This document shows, one piece after another, positions 7,744 through 14,822 of a stretch of DNA of 64,000 nt. This stretch comes from Mycolicibacterium moriokaense (GTDB lineage Bacteria; Actinomycetota; Actinomycetes; Mycobacteriales; Mycobacteriaceae): positions 1 to 64,000 of the forward strand of contig NZ_QQBJ01000010.1 in assembly GCF_003347205.1 (NCBI RefSeq), given 5' to 3'. The notes beneath the pieces were generated by a model. That model did no database searches. It was not told the DNA's origin and saw only the letters and a list, made by a program, of their open reading frames with translations. Numbering within the stretch: position 1 is the stretch's first letter; every line of letters starts with the position of its first letter. The translations under genes were made by a program, and so were the position numbers.

Positions 7744-8664
7744 ATGTCTGACAAAGCCGTGGAGTGCAGCGTCGAGTTCCCGGGGCCGGCGAGTCCCGGG
7801 CACACGCTGTCGCCGTTGCGCCGTGGCGGCGGCGATCCGTGCTACCTGGTCAGCCCCGACGGGGCGATCTGGCGGACCAGCCTGATGCGCACCGGACCCG
7901 TCACCGCGCGGATCGGCCGCGCCGGACCACGCACCGTCACGTGCGAGGCATGGGGAAGCGGCGCAACGGAATTCACCGACACGCTGCCGGCACTGCTGGG
8001 CGCCGACGACGACGCGAGCGGGTTCGCGCCGGAGGAGCCGACCATCGCGGAGGCGTATCGGCGGGTTCCGCACCTTCGGCTGGGTCGCACCGGACGGGTG
8101 ATCGAGGCGCTGCTTCCCGCGATCATCGAACAGCGGGTGGCGGGCAAGGATGCGTTTCGCGCGTGGCGGCGGCTGGTCACCAAGTTCGGCGCGCCCGCGC
8201 CCGGTCCTGCGCCCGCCCGGATGCACGTGCCGCCGTCCGCGGACGTCTGGCGTCGCATCCCGTCGTGGGAGTTCCACCTGGCCAACGTCGACCCAGGCCG
8301 GGCCCGCACGATCGTCGGCTGCGCGCAGCGGGCCGACTCGTTGGAGAGGCTCGCCACCCGCCCGCCCGAGCAGGCGCGCGAGGCGCTGACCTCGCTGCCC
8401 GGCGTCGGCGTCTGGACGGCCGCAGAGACCGCGCAGAGGGCGTTCGGCGACGCGGACGCGTTGTCGGTCGGGGACTACCACCTGGCCAAGGTGGTGGGGT
8501 GGAGCCTGCTCGGCCATCCCATCGACGACGACGCGATGGTCGAACTGCTGGCCCCTCTACGTCCGCACCGCCATCGGGCGGTGCGACTGCTCGAGGTCAG
8601 CGGGCTGGCGCGCAACCCGAGGTTCGGCGCCCGGCAGGCCATCCCCGATCTGCGTGCCATCTGA
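7744..8664 (+). CDS. HhH-GPD DNA glycosylase, AlkA-like (DNA-3-methyladenine glycosylase II type)
   Basis: A 306-residue base-excision repair enzyme. The helix-hairpin-helix is LPGVGVWTA (about 217-225), followed by the GPD segment DALSVGDYHLAK with catalytic Asp near residue 244. The Lys of endonuclease III-type enzymes is absent, which points to a monofunctional alkyl-base glycosylase. The start is the ATG at 7744; the frame upstream is open only because it mirrors crtE. It diverges from crtE across about 110 bp and precedes dps. Confidence 0.85.
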   Translation: MSDKAVECSVEFPGPASPGHTLSPLRRGGGDPCYLVSPDGAIWRTSLMRTGPVTARIGRAGPRTVTCEAWGSGATEFTDTLPALLGADDDASGFAPEEPTIAEAYRRVPHLRLGRTGRVIEALLPAIIEQRVAGKDAFRAWRRLVTKFGAPAPGPAPARMHVPPSADVWRRIPSWEFHLANVDPGRARTIVGCAQRADSLERLATRPPEQAREALTSLPGVGVWTAAETAQRAFGDADALSVGDYHLAKVVGWSLLGHPIDDDAMVELLAPLRPHRHRAVRLLEVSGLARNPRFGARQAIPDLRAI

Positions 8665-8670
8665 CACACA

Positions 8671-8696
8671 GGATTAGCGCGGGCCCGACTCGGGTA
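8671..8696 (+). promoter_or_regulatory. Putative SigF-type promoter of dps
   Basis: GGATT (8671-8675), a 16-nt spacer, then GGGTA (8692-8696) lie 45 nt before the dps ATG. This is one base from the GGTTT/GGGTA pattern. M. smegmatis dps is reported to depend on the stress sigma factors SigF and SigH, which fits. Confidence 0.55.
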
Positions 8697-8740
8697 GGTC
8701 TCCTGACGACGCGAATGACGCGAAGCAAAAGGAGCCAACG

Positions 8741-9298
8741 ATGACTGAATTCACTCTTCCTGGCATGTCCGAGAAGAATGGCCGCGAGGTCGCCGAGCTG
8801 CTGCAGAAGCTGCTGAGCACGTACAACGATCTGCACCTGACCCTCAAGCACGTGCACTGGAATGTGGTGGGGCCGAACTTCATCGGCGTGCACGAGATGA
8901 TCGATCCGCAGGTCGATCTCGTGCGTGGTTACGCCGACGACGTCGCCGAGCGGATCGCCGCACTCGGCGCCTCGCCCAAGGGCACGCCCGGTTCGATCAT
9001 CGCCGACCGCACGTGGGACGACTACTCGGTGGGACGGGACACGGTGCAGGCGCACCTTGCCGCCCTCGATCTGGTCTACACCGGGGTCGTCGAGGATGCC
9101 CGCAAGGCCATCGACCGCCTCGACGAACTCGATCTCGTCTCGCAGGATCTGGTGATCGGTCAGGTCGGCGAGCTCGAGAAGTTCCAGTGGTTCGTCCGCG
9201 CGCATCTGGAGAACTCCGGCGGAGAGCTGGTGAACAGCGGTGCGAACACGGAGAAGAGCGCGGCCCGAAGCGCCAAGAAGAAGTCGGCTGACAAGTAG
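8741..9298 (+). CDS. dps: DNA-binding ferritin-like protein Dps
   Basis: This 185-residue protein forms dodecamers that oxidise and store iron and compact DNA in starvation. The intersubunit ferroxidase ligands are visible: H39 and H51 (HVHWN ... GVHEMID) with D66 and E70. A lysine-rich C-terminal tail ending KKKSADK is the DNA-binding extension known from M. smegmatis Dps1. The start has a perfect ribosome site (AAAAGGAG, 8726-8733). The residues WFVRAHLEN near 165 are conserved in the family. Confidence 0.95.
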   Translation: MTEFTLPGMSEKNGREVAELLQKLLSTYNDLHLTLKHVHWNVVGPNFIGVHEMIDPQVDLVRGYADDVAERIAALGASPKGTPGSIIADRTWDDYSVGRDTVQAHLAALDLVYTGVVEDARKAIDRLDELDLVSQDLVIGQVGELEKFQWFVRAHLENSGGELVNSGANTEKSAARSAKKKSADK

Positions 9299-9311
9299 AC
9301 CGGGACTGATC

Positions 9312-10649
9312 TCAGGCGTTGCCGCGCCGCTCGATGGACACTTCGTCGGGCATCCGCTCGCGCAGGCTGTCGTAGATGGGCGGCGATCCGACGAGGTAGG
9401 CGGCCAGGGTCGCGGCCGCCGTCGCGACCATCATCGGCACCAGTACCTCGGTGGTGGCCGTCATCTCGGCGACGAGCACCATCCCGGTGATCGGTGCCCG
9501 CACGGTGGCGGCGAAGAAGGCGGCCATGCCGACGAGCGCCATCGGGATGGCGAGTTGTGACGTGTCCTCGGGCCAGATGGCGTCGAAGCCGCCGACGAAC
9601 AGCAGACCCCACAGCGCGCCGACGGCCAGCAGCGGCGCGAACAGCCCGCCGGGCACCGCCGCCGAGTACGACAGTGGACCGGCGACGAACCGGACAACGA
9701 GGATGCCGAGGACGACCGGCAGCACGAAGTTCTGCCCGGCCAGGATCCTCTCGGTGAGGCTGTCGCCGCCGCCCACGGACAGCGGATGGGCGAACATCGC
9801 GAGCCCGATGATCGCGCCGATGATGGCGGCCTTCCCCAGCGTCGGGATCCGTCGGATCGCCGCGACGTGGTCGAGGAACAGCAGCACCAGCCCGTTGTAG
9901 AGGGCGCCAAGGCAGCCGGTCAGCAATCCGAAGGCGACGAACAGGGGCAGCCATGCGAGGTCGGGTGCGGGGATGGGTTCGACCGCGAAGTCGGCGTGGT
10001 TGCCCAGCACCAGTCGCGAGCAACTGACGGCGGCGACGGCCGCGAAGAGCGTCGCCAGAACGGTTTTGACGCGGAACGACCTGGTGACCTCTTCGAGGGT
10101 GAACAGCGTGCCGCCGATGGGCGCGTTGAACGCGACCGCGAGGCCGGCGCCGCCCAACGCCGTCTGCATCATCCTCACCTCGGGCTCGGGCAACCGGGCC
10201 CGACGCGCCGCCTCGGCGCCGATCGCCGCACCCATGTGGACGGTCGGTCCCTCCCGGCCCAACACCAGTCCCGACCCGATGCTGAGCACGCCGCCGACGA
10301 ACTTGGCCGGCACCAGCAGAAGCCGCGGCGGCTGTGCGTCGCCACGGAAGACGGCCTCGACGTGCTGGATTCCACTGCCCGCGGCCAACGGCTGCCATCG
10401 CACGATCAGTGCGGCGAGGGCCGCGCCCGCGGCGGCCGCCGCCATCGGGATCAGCCAGCCGGGACCGGGCAGCTTGTGCGCCCAGTCGACGAAGTCGATG
10501 CGCAGGTCGTCGGCCCGCTCCAGACACCAGCGGAACGCCGCCCCGATGAAGCCGATGAGCACACCGGCGATGGTCGCCGTCACGCAGATGTGGATCGAAC
10601 CCCGCATGGAGTCGTCGGGCTGAAGGGGACCTGCAGTGGGCGCCGTCAT
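9312..10649 (-). CDS. ClC-family chloride channel/antiporter
   Basis: A 445-residue multi-pass membrane protein. It has the three ClC selectivity signatures: GSGIQHVEA (91-99), GREGPTVH (131-138) and the AFNAPIGGTLFTLEE region (about 165-180). The gating glutamate E133 is present, so proton-coupled exchange is likely rather than a plain channel. No C-terminal CBS domains are present. It is tail-to-tail with dps and divergent from the copper ATPase. The physiological role is probably acid or osmotic stress; this is inferred. Confidence 0.9.
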   Translation of the reverse strand: MTAPTAGPLQPDDSMRGSIHICVTATIAGVLIGFIGAAFRWCLERADDLRIDFVDWAHKLPGPGWLIPMAAAAAGAALAALIVRWQPLAAGSGIQHVEAVFRGDAQPPRLLLVPAKFVGGVLSIGSGLVLGREGPTVHMGAAIGAEAARRARLPEPEVRMMQTALGGAGLAVAFNAPIGGTLFTLEEVTRSFRVKTVLATLFAAVAAVSCSRLVLGNHADFAVEPIPAPDLAWLPLFVAFGLLTGCLGALYNGLVLLFLDHVAAIRRIPTLGKAAIIGAIIGLAMFAHPLSVGGGDSLTERILAGQNFVLPVVLGILVVRFVAGPLSYSAAVPGGLFAPLLAVGALWGLLFVGGFDAIWPEDTSQLAIPMALVGMAAFFAATVRAPITGMVLVAEMTATTEVLVPMMVATAAATLAAYLVGSPPIYDSLRERMPDEVSIERRGNA

Positions 10650-10671
10650 CGACGACGAACCTTACCGTCCG

Positions 10672-10692
10672 CTATACCCCCCTAGGGTATAG
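10672..10692 (+). promoter_or_regulatory. CsoR-type copper operator
   Basis: A 21-bp inverted repeat has perfect 8-nt arms CTATACCC (10672-10679) and GGGTATAG (10685-10692) around a 5-nt centre. G-tract palindromes of the form ATACCCC-GGGGTAT are the known operators of the copper sensor CsoR. The right arm overlaps the -10 hexamer TATAGT (10688-10693). Confidence 0.7.
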
Positions 10693-10693
10693 T
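10688..10693 (+). promoter_or_regulatory. -10 element TATAGT of a leaderless copper ATPase gene
   Basis: TATAGT matches TANNNT and ends 7 nt before the ATG at 10701, which predicts that transcription starts at or next to the first codon. No Shine-Dalgarno sequence precedes the ATG. Confidence 0.6.
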
Positions 10694-10700
10694 TCGAGAC

Positions 10701-12749
10701 ATGACCGGTGTGGACCATTCGCAGCATCAGCACCATGGCGGGCAGATGGAGCACGGCAGCGGGGGTCATGGCGCTCATGGAGGCCATCACGATCACGTCG
10801 CCCAGTTCCGCCGGTTGTTCTGGATCATGCTGGTGCTCGCGGTGCCGACGGTGGCCGCGTCGCCTATGTTCGCGATGATCATCGGCTACACCGTTCCCGC
10901 GCTTCCCGGTGTCCAGTGGGTGTCGCCGGTGCTCGGCACCGTCATGTACTTCTGGGGCGGCCGCCCCTTCCTCACCGGTGCGGTCAGCGAGATCCGCTCT
11001 CGCACACCGGGAATGATGCTGCTCATCGGGCTGGCGATAACCGTGGCGTTCGTCGCGTCGCTGGGCGCCAGCCTCGGGGTGTTGGACCACCGACTCGAGT
11101 TCTGGTGGGAACTCGCGCTGCTGATCGTCATCATGCTGCTCGGCCACTGGATCGAGATGCGCTCCCTGGCGCAGACCAGTTCGGCGCTGGACTCACTCGC
11201 CGCGCTGCTGCCTGACGAGGCCGAGCGGGTGGAGGGCGATCAGGTGGTCGCCGTCGCACCGTCGGATCTGCGGGTCGGCGACGTGGTGGTCGTGCGCCCC
11301 GGCGCCACCGTCCCCGCGGACGGCGAAATCGTCGACGGCGCCGCCGACGTCAACGAGGCGATGGTCACCGGCGAGTCGGTGCCGGTGCGCCGCGGGGTGG
11401 GCGATCGCGTGGTGGCGGGCACGGTGGCGACCGACTCGGGCCTGCGCGTCGAAGTCACCGCGGTCGGCGATGACACGGCTCTGGCAGGCATCCAGCGACT
11501 GGTCACCGAGGCGCAGAACTCGTCGTCGCGGGCGCAACGGCTGGCCGACATCGCGGCAGGCTGGCTGTTCTGGTTCGCGCTGGGCGCGGCGGTGATCACC
11601 GCGGTGGTGTGGGGATTTCTCGGCAGACCCGACGAAGCGGTCATCCGGACCATCACGGTGCTGGTGATCGCCTGTCCGCACGCACTGGGCCTGGCGATAC
11701 CGCTGGTGGTGTCGATCGCTACCGAACGGGCGGCGCGCGCGGGTGTGCTGATCAAGGACCGGCTCGCGCTGGAGAGCATGCGCACGGTCGGCGCCGTGGT
11801 GTTCGACAAGACCGGCACCCTGACCAAGGGGGAGCCGAGCGTGACCGCGGTGGTGGCGACGGCAGGAGCCGGCGAGGACGAGGTGCTGGCCGCGGCGGCT
11901 GCCGCCGAACTCGACTCCGAACACCCGCTCGCCAAGGCCATCGTGGCCGCTGCGCGTGCGCGAAACCTGAAAGTGTCTGCTCCGTCGGACTTTTCGTCGT
12001 CGCCCGCGGTCGGGGTGTCGGCGACGGTCGACGGGCGCCAGATCCGCGTCGGCGGTCCCCGTCTGGTGAAGGAGGCGGGACAGGCCGAGTTGCCGGAGGT
12101 GGCCGCGTGGTACGGCGACGGCGCCATCGTGTTGCACGTGCTGGTCGACGGGGCCGTGGCGGGTGCGGTGAAGCTCGCCGACGAGGTGCGGCCGGAGTCC
12201 CGAGAGGCGGTCGACGCCCTGCACCGGCTCGGCATCGAGGTCGTGATGATCACCGGCGACGCCGAACCCGTCGCGCGGGCGGTCGCCGCCGATCTCGGTA
12301 TCGAGCGGGTGTTCGCGGGCGTGCGGCCGCAGGACAAGGCGGCCAAGGTCGGCGAGTTGCAGAAGGAGGGGCTCAAGGTCGCGATGGTCGGCGACGGTGT
12401 CAACGACGCGCCCGCGCTGGCCCAGGCCGATGTCGGCATCGCCATCGGCGCGGGCACCGACGTCGCGATCGCATCGGCGGGGGTGATCCTGGCCAGCTCC
12501 GACCCGCGCTCGGTGTTGTCGGTCATCACGCTGTCGAAGGCGACCTATCGCAAGATGCGCCAAAACCTTTGGTGGGCTGCGGGTTACAACTTGATCTCGG
12601 TCCCGCTGGCCGCCGGTGTGCTGGCCCCGGTCGGATTCGTGATGCCGATGTCGGTGGGCGCGCTGCTGATGTCGGCGTCCACGGTCGTCGTCGCGCTGAA
12701 CGCACAACTGCTTCGGCGCCTCGACCTGCGACCCGAGGCGGGTCAGTAG
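10701..12749 (+). CDS. CopB-like copper-translocating P1B-type ATPase
   Basis: A 682-residue heavy-metal pump with a His-rich N-terminus (about 14 His in residues 5-33) instead of CxxC metal domains. The transmembrane metal motif is C325-P326-H327, and MSASTVVVALNA lies in the last helix; both mark the P1B-3 (CopB) subclass. The actuator TGES is near 223, the phosphorylated Asp is D369 in DKTGTLT, and the hinge is GDGVNDAP. It probably exports copper from the cytoplasm. A CsoR-type operator covers the promoter; csoR itself is not in the window. Confidence 0.92.
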   Translation: MTGVDHSQHQHHGGQMEHGSGGHGAHGGHHDHVAQFRRLFWIMLVLAVPTVAASPMFAMIIGYTVPALPGVQWVSPVLGTVMYFWGGRPFLTGAVSEIRSRTPGMMLLIGLAITVAFVASLGASLGVLDHRLEFWWELALLIVIMLLGHWIEMRSLAQTSSALDSLAALLPDEAERVEGDQVVAVAPSDLRVGDVVVVRPGATVPADGEIVDGAADVNEAMVTGESVPVRRGVGDRVVAGTVATDSGLRVEVTAVGDDTALAGIQRLVTEAQNSSSRAQRLADIAAGWLFWFALGAAVITAVVWGFLGRPDEAVIRTITVLVIACPHALGLAIPLVVSIATERAARAGVLIKDRLALESMRTVGAVVFDKTGTLTKGEPSVTAVVATAGAGEDEVLAAAAAAELDSEHPLAKAIVAAARARNLKVSAPSDFSSSPAVGVSATVDGRQIRVGGPRLVKEAGQAELPEVAAWYGDGAIVLHVLVDGAVAGAVKLADEVRPESREAVDALHRLGIEVVMITGDAEPVARAVAADLGIERVFAGVRPQDKAAKVGELQKEGLKVAMVGDGVNDAPALAQADVGIAIGAGTDVAIASAGVILASSDPRSVLSVITLSKATYRKMRQNLWWAAGYNLISVPLAAGVLAPVGFVMPMSVGALLMSASTVVVALNAQLLRRLDLRPEAGQ

Positions 12750-13228
12750 CCGAGGCCGCGCAGCTGGGCGCCGAGCTGTTCGGCGACCGCCTGGTGGGTG
12801 CGGATCAGCTCGAGCTCGTGGCCGACCTGGGCGCGCAGGGCGGCGATCACGGCCAATTCGGCGGCGGGCGTGCCGGGCAGCGTCGACAGCGCATCCGATG
12901 CCGACGACACCACCGCACCCGCCGACTGCGAAGCGGCGTGCGCCGCCGTCGCCGCGTCGGCCGCCTCCTGCAGACGGTGACCCAGATCGGACTCGACGCC
13001 CGACAGGTGATCCAGCGCGCTACGGGCGCCCTGAGCGAACTCGGCGTAATTCGTGATCGCGTCGCCCGTCATCGCCGCGGCCTGCTGCTGACCGGAGCCG
13101 ATCACCTCGGTGGCGCCGGTCAGCTGGGCGGCGGCCGAGGCGGCCGCGTCGGGGTCGGCCGCACCGAACAGCGAGTCGGCCCGCGACATCACCTCGCCGA
13201 CATTGCGGACCAGATCAGACAGCGGCAC
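12743..13228 (-). CDS. Alanine-rich helical protein, not assigned
   Basis: A 161-residue protein predicted almost wholly helical, rich in Ala, Gln, Ser and Gly, with no signal peptide or membrane segment. The central stretch of short residues (GQQQAAAMTG, YAEFAQGARSAL) resembles mycobacterial WXG100/EspC-like helical hairpins. No WXG and no YxxxD/E secretion signal could be placed. It lies 11 nt downstream of a two-HTH regulator on the same strand, so the two are probably one operon beside whiB6. Its stop overlaps the end of the copper ATPase gene tail-to-tail. Confidence 0.65.
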   Translation of the reverse strand: MPLSDLVRNVGEVMSRADSLFGAADPDAAASAAAQLTGATEVIGSGQQQAAAMTGDAITNYAEFAQGARSALDHLSGVESDLGHRLQEAADAATAAHAASQSAGAVVSSASDALSTLPGTPAAELAVIAALRAQVGHELELIRTHQAVAEQLGAQLRGLGY

Positions 13229-13239
13229 GGGCCCAAGTA

Positions 13240-13947
13240 TCAGCCATCGAGCGAGGCGATGAGGCGGTTCAGGGTCGTCGTGTCGGATTCGGTGGCGGGT
13301 TCGCCCGCTTCCACCGCATCGACCATTTCGACGGGAAGCCCCGCCGCGTTGGCCGTCTCGGCGGCGGTCAGGTTGGCCCGTCGGCGCGCGGCGTAGAGCC
13401 GCTGGCCGAGGGTCGCGCCCGCGGACCCGGCGGCGCGGAACATCAGCTCGTCGTATGCGCCCCGGACGGTCCGCAGGGCCAGCACCACGTCGGCGGTGCC
13501 CCGGCTGCGCTGCGCCGCGCGCGCGACCACCGACTCGAGCTTGCGCAGGTCGGTCAGGATGACGGTGGCTCGGTCGCAGAAGTCGGGGTCACTTGCGGCG
13601 GGCAGCGACTCGATGGCGGCGCCGAGTGTGGTCATCGCCACGTCAACCGTCCCGGCGAAAAGCGACGCGGTGCCGTCGTCGGCGGGCGGCTCGGGTGCCG
13701 AGCCCGGAACCGCGCCACCATACCGTATCGTCGCTATGGTTCCGGCGGGCCACTGCAGAACTTCCTCGAGCTTGGCCCGAGTGCGCTCCCTCGGCCAGCT
13801 GCGGCCCTTCTCGAAGGCGATCAGGGCGCCGGCGTTGATGATCTTGTATTTCGCGAGATTGCGCTGCTTGATGTCCAATTCGCGGCGTCTGGCGGCGACC
13901 GCAGCACCAGCGCGGGCAATGCCCGGATCGCCGGCGTCCTCGTCCAC
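13240..13947 (-). CDS. Regulator with two XRE-type helix-turn-helix domains
   Basis: This 235-residue protein has an N-terminal Cro/C1-like HTH (about 12-62, ARRRELDIKQRNLAKY ... FEKGRSWP). A second at the C-terminus (about 178-232) has RLYAARRRANLTAAETANAAGL. A helical linker joins them. The GTG at 13947 is preceded by TACACT (13959-13954), placed for leaderless transcription. It diverges from whiB6, and a set of CCGTAG half-sites lies between them, so it may control whiB6 and itself. That regulatory link is inferred. Confidence 0.75.
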   Translation of the reverse strand: MDEDAGDPGIARAGAAVAARRRELDIKQRNLAKYKIINAGALIAFEKGRSWPRERTRAKLEEVLQWPAGTIATIRYGGAVPGSAPEPPADDGTASLFAGTVDVAMTTLGAAIESLPAASDPDFCDRATVILTDLRKLESVVARAAQRSRGTADVVLALRTVRGAYDELMFRAAGSAGATLGQRLYAARRRANLTAAETANAAGLPVEMVDAVEAGEPATESDTTTLNRLIASLDG

Positions 13948-13953
13948 CCGCCC

Positions 13954-13959
13954 AGTGTA
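13954..13959 (-). promoter_or_regulatory. -10 element TACACT of the two-HTH regulator gene
   Basis: TACACT on the minus strand is 6 nt from the GTG at 13947, the spacing that gives leaderless transcripts in mycobacteria. Confidence 0.5.
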
Positions 13960-14003
13960 GCCAGCCGATGCGACAGCAGACGGGCGACATCACTGAAGCA
14001 ACA

Positions 14004-14049
14004 AAACCGTAGTAACTGTTGCTATGCTACGGAAACAGCGCTACGGTTT
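14004..14049. promoter_or_regulatory. Three CCGTAG half-sites upstream of whiB6 (putative operator)
   Basis: AAACCGTAG (14004-14012) is an exact inverted match of CTACGGTTT (14041-14049). A third copy of the half-site, CTACGG, lies at 14027-14032. A possible -10 TATGCT (14023-14028) sits inside the array. This arrangement suggests a dimeric or multimeric regulator acting on the whiB6 promoter. Confidence 0.55.
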
Positions 14050-14082
14050 GGCGAAGCGTCAGCGAACGAGAGGACCGCGGCC

Positions 14083-14361
14083 ATGACCGTCATGATCGAA
14101 CTGCCCGTACTGACCGACAGCCAGATCGGCGCATGCACCCAGGACCCCGACCGGTGGATGACCGAGACCGACGCCCAGACCAAGGCGGTGTGCCGGGCCT
14201 GCCCGCGGCGCTGGCTGTGCGCGCGGGAGGCGTGCGAGATGCCCGGCGCCCAGGGGTTGTGGGCCGGCATCCACATTCCCGAGGGCGGCCGGGGCCGCGC
14301 CTTCGCTCTCAAACAACTCCGCTCGCTTGCCGAGCGCGGCGGCTTCCCCGTGCACCGCTGA
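14083..14361 (+). CDS. whiB6: WhiB6, iron-sulfur transcription factor
   Basis: A 92-residue WhiB protein that binds a 4Fe-4S cluster and acts with the primary sigma factor. The four cysteines are C18, C37, C40 and C46, and the turn GLWAG is at 58-62. The blocks CTQDPDRW and CRACPRRWLCARE and the tail LRSLAERGGFPV match M. tuberculosis WhiB6 as I recall it. WhiB6 controls ESX-1 genes, but no ESX-1 structural gene is in this window. The ATG at 14083 follows GAGAGGACCGCGGCC. The start differs from the longer M. tuberculosis annotation. Confidence 0.9.
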   Translation: MTVMIELPVLTDSQIGACTQDPDRWMTETDAQTKAVCRACPRRWLCAREACEMPGAQGLWAGIHIPEGGRGRAFALKQLRSLAERGGFPVHR

Positions 14362-14369
14362 TCACCGGC

Positions 14370-14400
14370 GGCCCGCCCGTCCGGGGGGAGCGGGCGGGCC
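14370..14400 (+). terminator. Stem-loop downstream of whiB6
   Basis: GGCCCGCCCG (14370-14379) pairs perfectly with CGGGCGGGCC (14391-14400) across an 11-nt loop, 9 nt after the whiB6 stop. There is no U-tract, as in many mycobacterial terminators. Confidence 0.6.
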
Positions 14401-14417
14401 GTACGGCCGGACTCTAA

Positions 14418-14822
14418 GAATCTGAATAAGCTTTGCAGCAAACGTGGCGCATTCGGCTATTCCCAGCTGTGCATACCAAGAATCGACCACCAGCAACGAT
14501 TGCTGAGGATTTTCGCCGAGGCCGTGATCGTCGCTTCACGCCGCCCGGCTGCGCGGTGGCCGCCGAAAACCAAAGGCCCGCAACGGCTTCACCCGTATCA
14601 TTGGTGGGTATCAAGGCAGCGTTGCCGCGCCGGCCCGGCGGCTGAGTTAGGTACGACTAAGTTGGCATGTCAGGCGTGGTTTGTCATATCGTTTTCCACA
14701 CTTGTGCCAAGTGGGGTAGGGGTCGTCGTTCAGTGCTGCACGGAGGCACCGCCACCGCATGACCGGCTGATGTCGTCGTCGTCGACGGCTGCCAGGGAAA
14801 TCCGTAGGTGTTGAAGGGCTAG
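14418..14822. other. 405-bp intergenic region before gltB
   Basis: No gene is supported here; short frames lack conserved character. It holds a weak TTAGGT...ACTAAG inverted pair (14647-14661) and a near-DnaA box TTTTCCACA (14692-14700). GTTTT and GGGGTA are spaced 17 nt apart (14691-14718), a poor match to a SigF promoter. The gltB ribosome site AAGGG is at 14813-14817. Confidence 0.4.

Noticed and set aside
14647-14718. SigF promoter for gltB (GTTTT and GGGGTA)
   Set aside because: Spacing is 17-19 nt and -35 is imperfect, so I do not call it.
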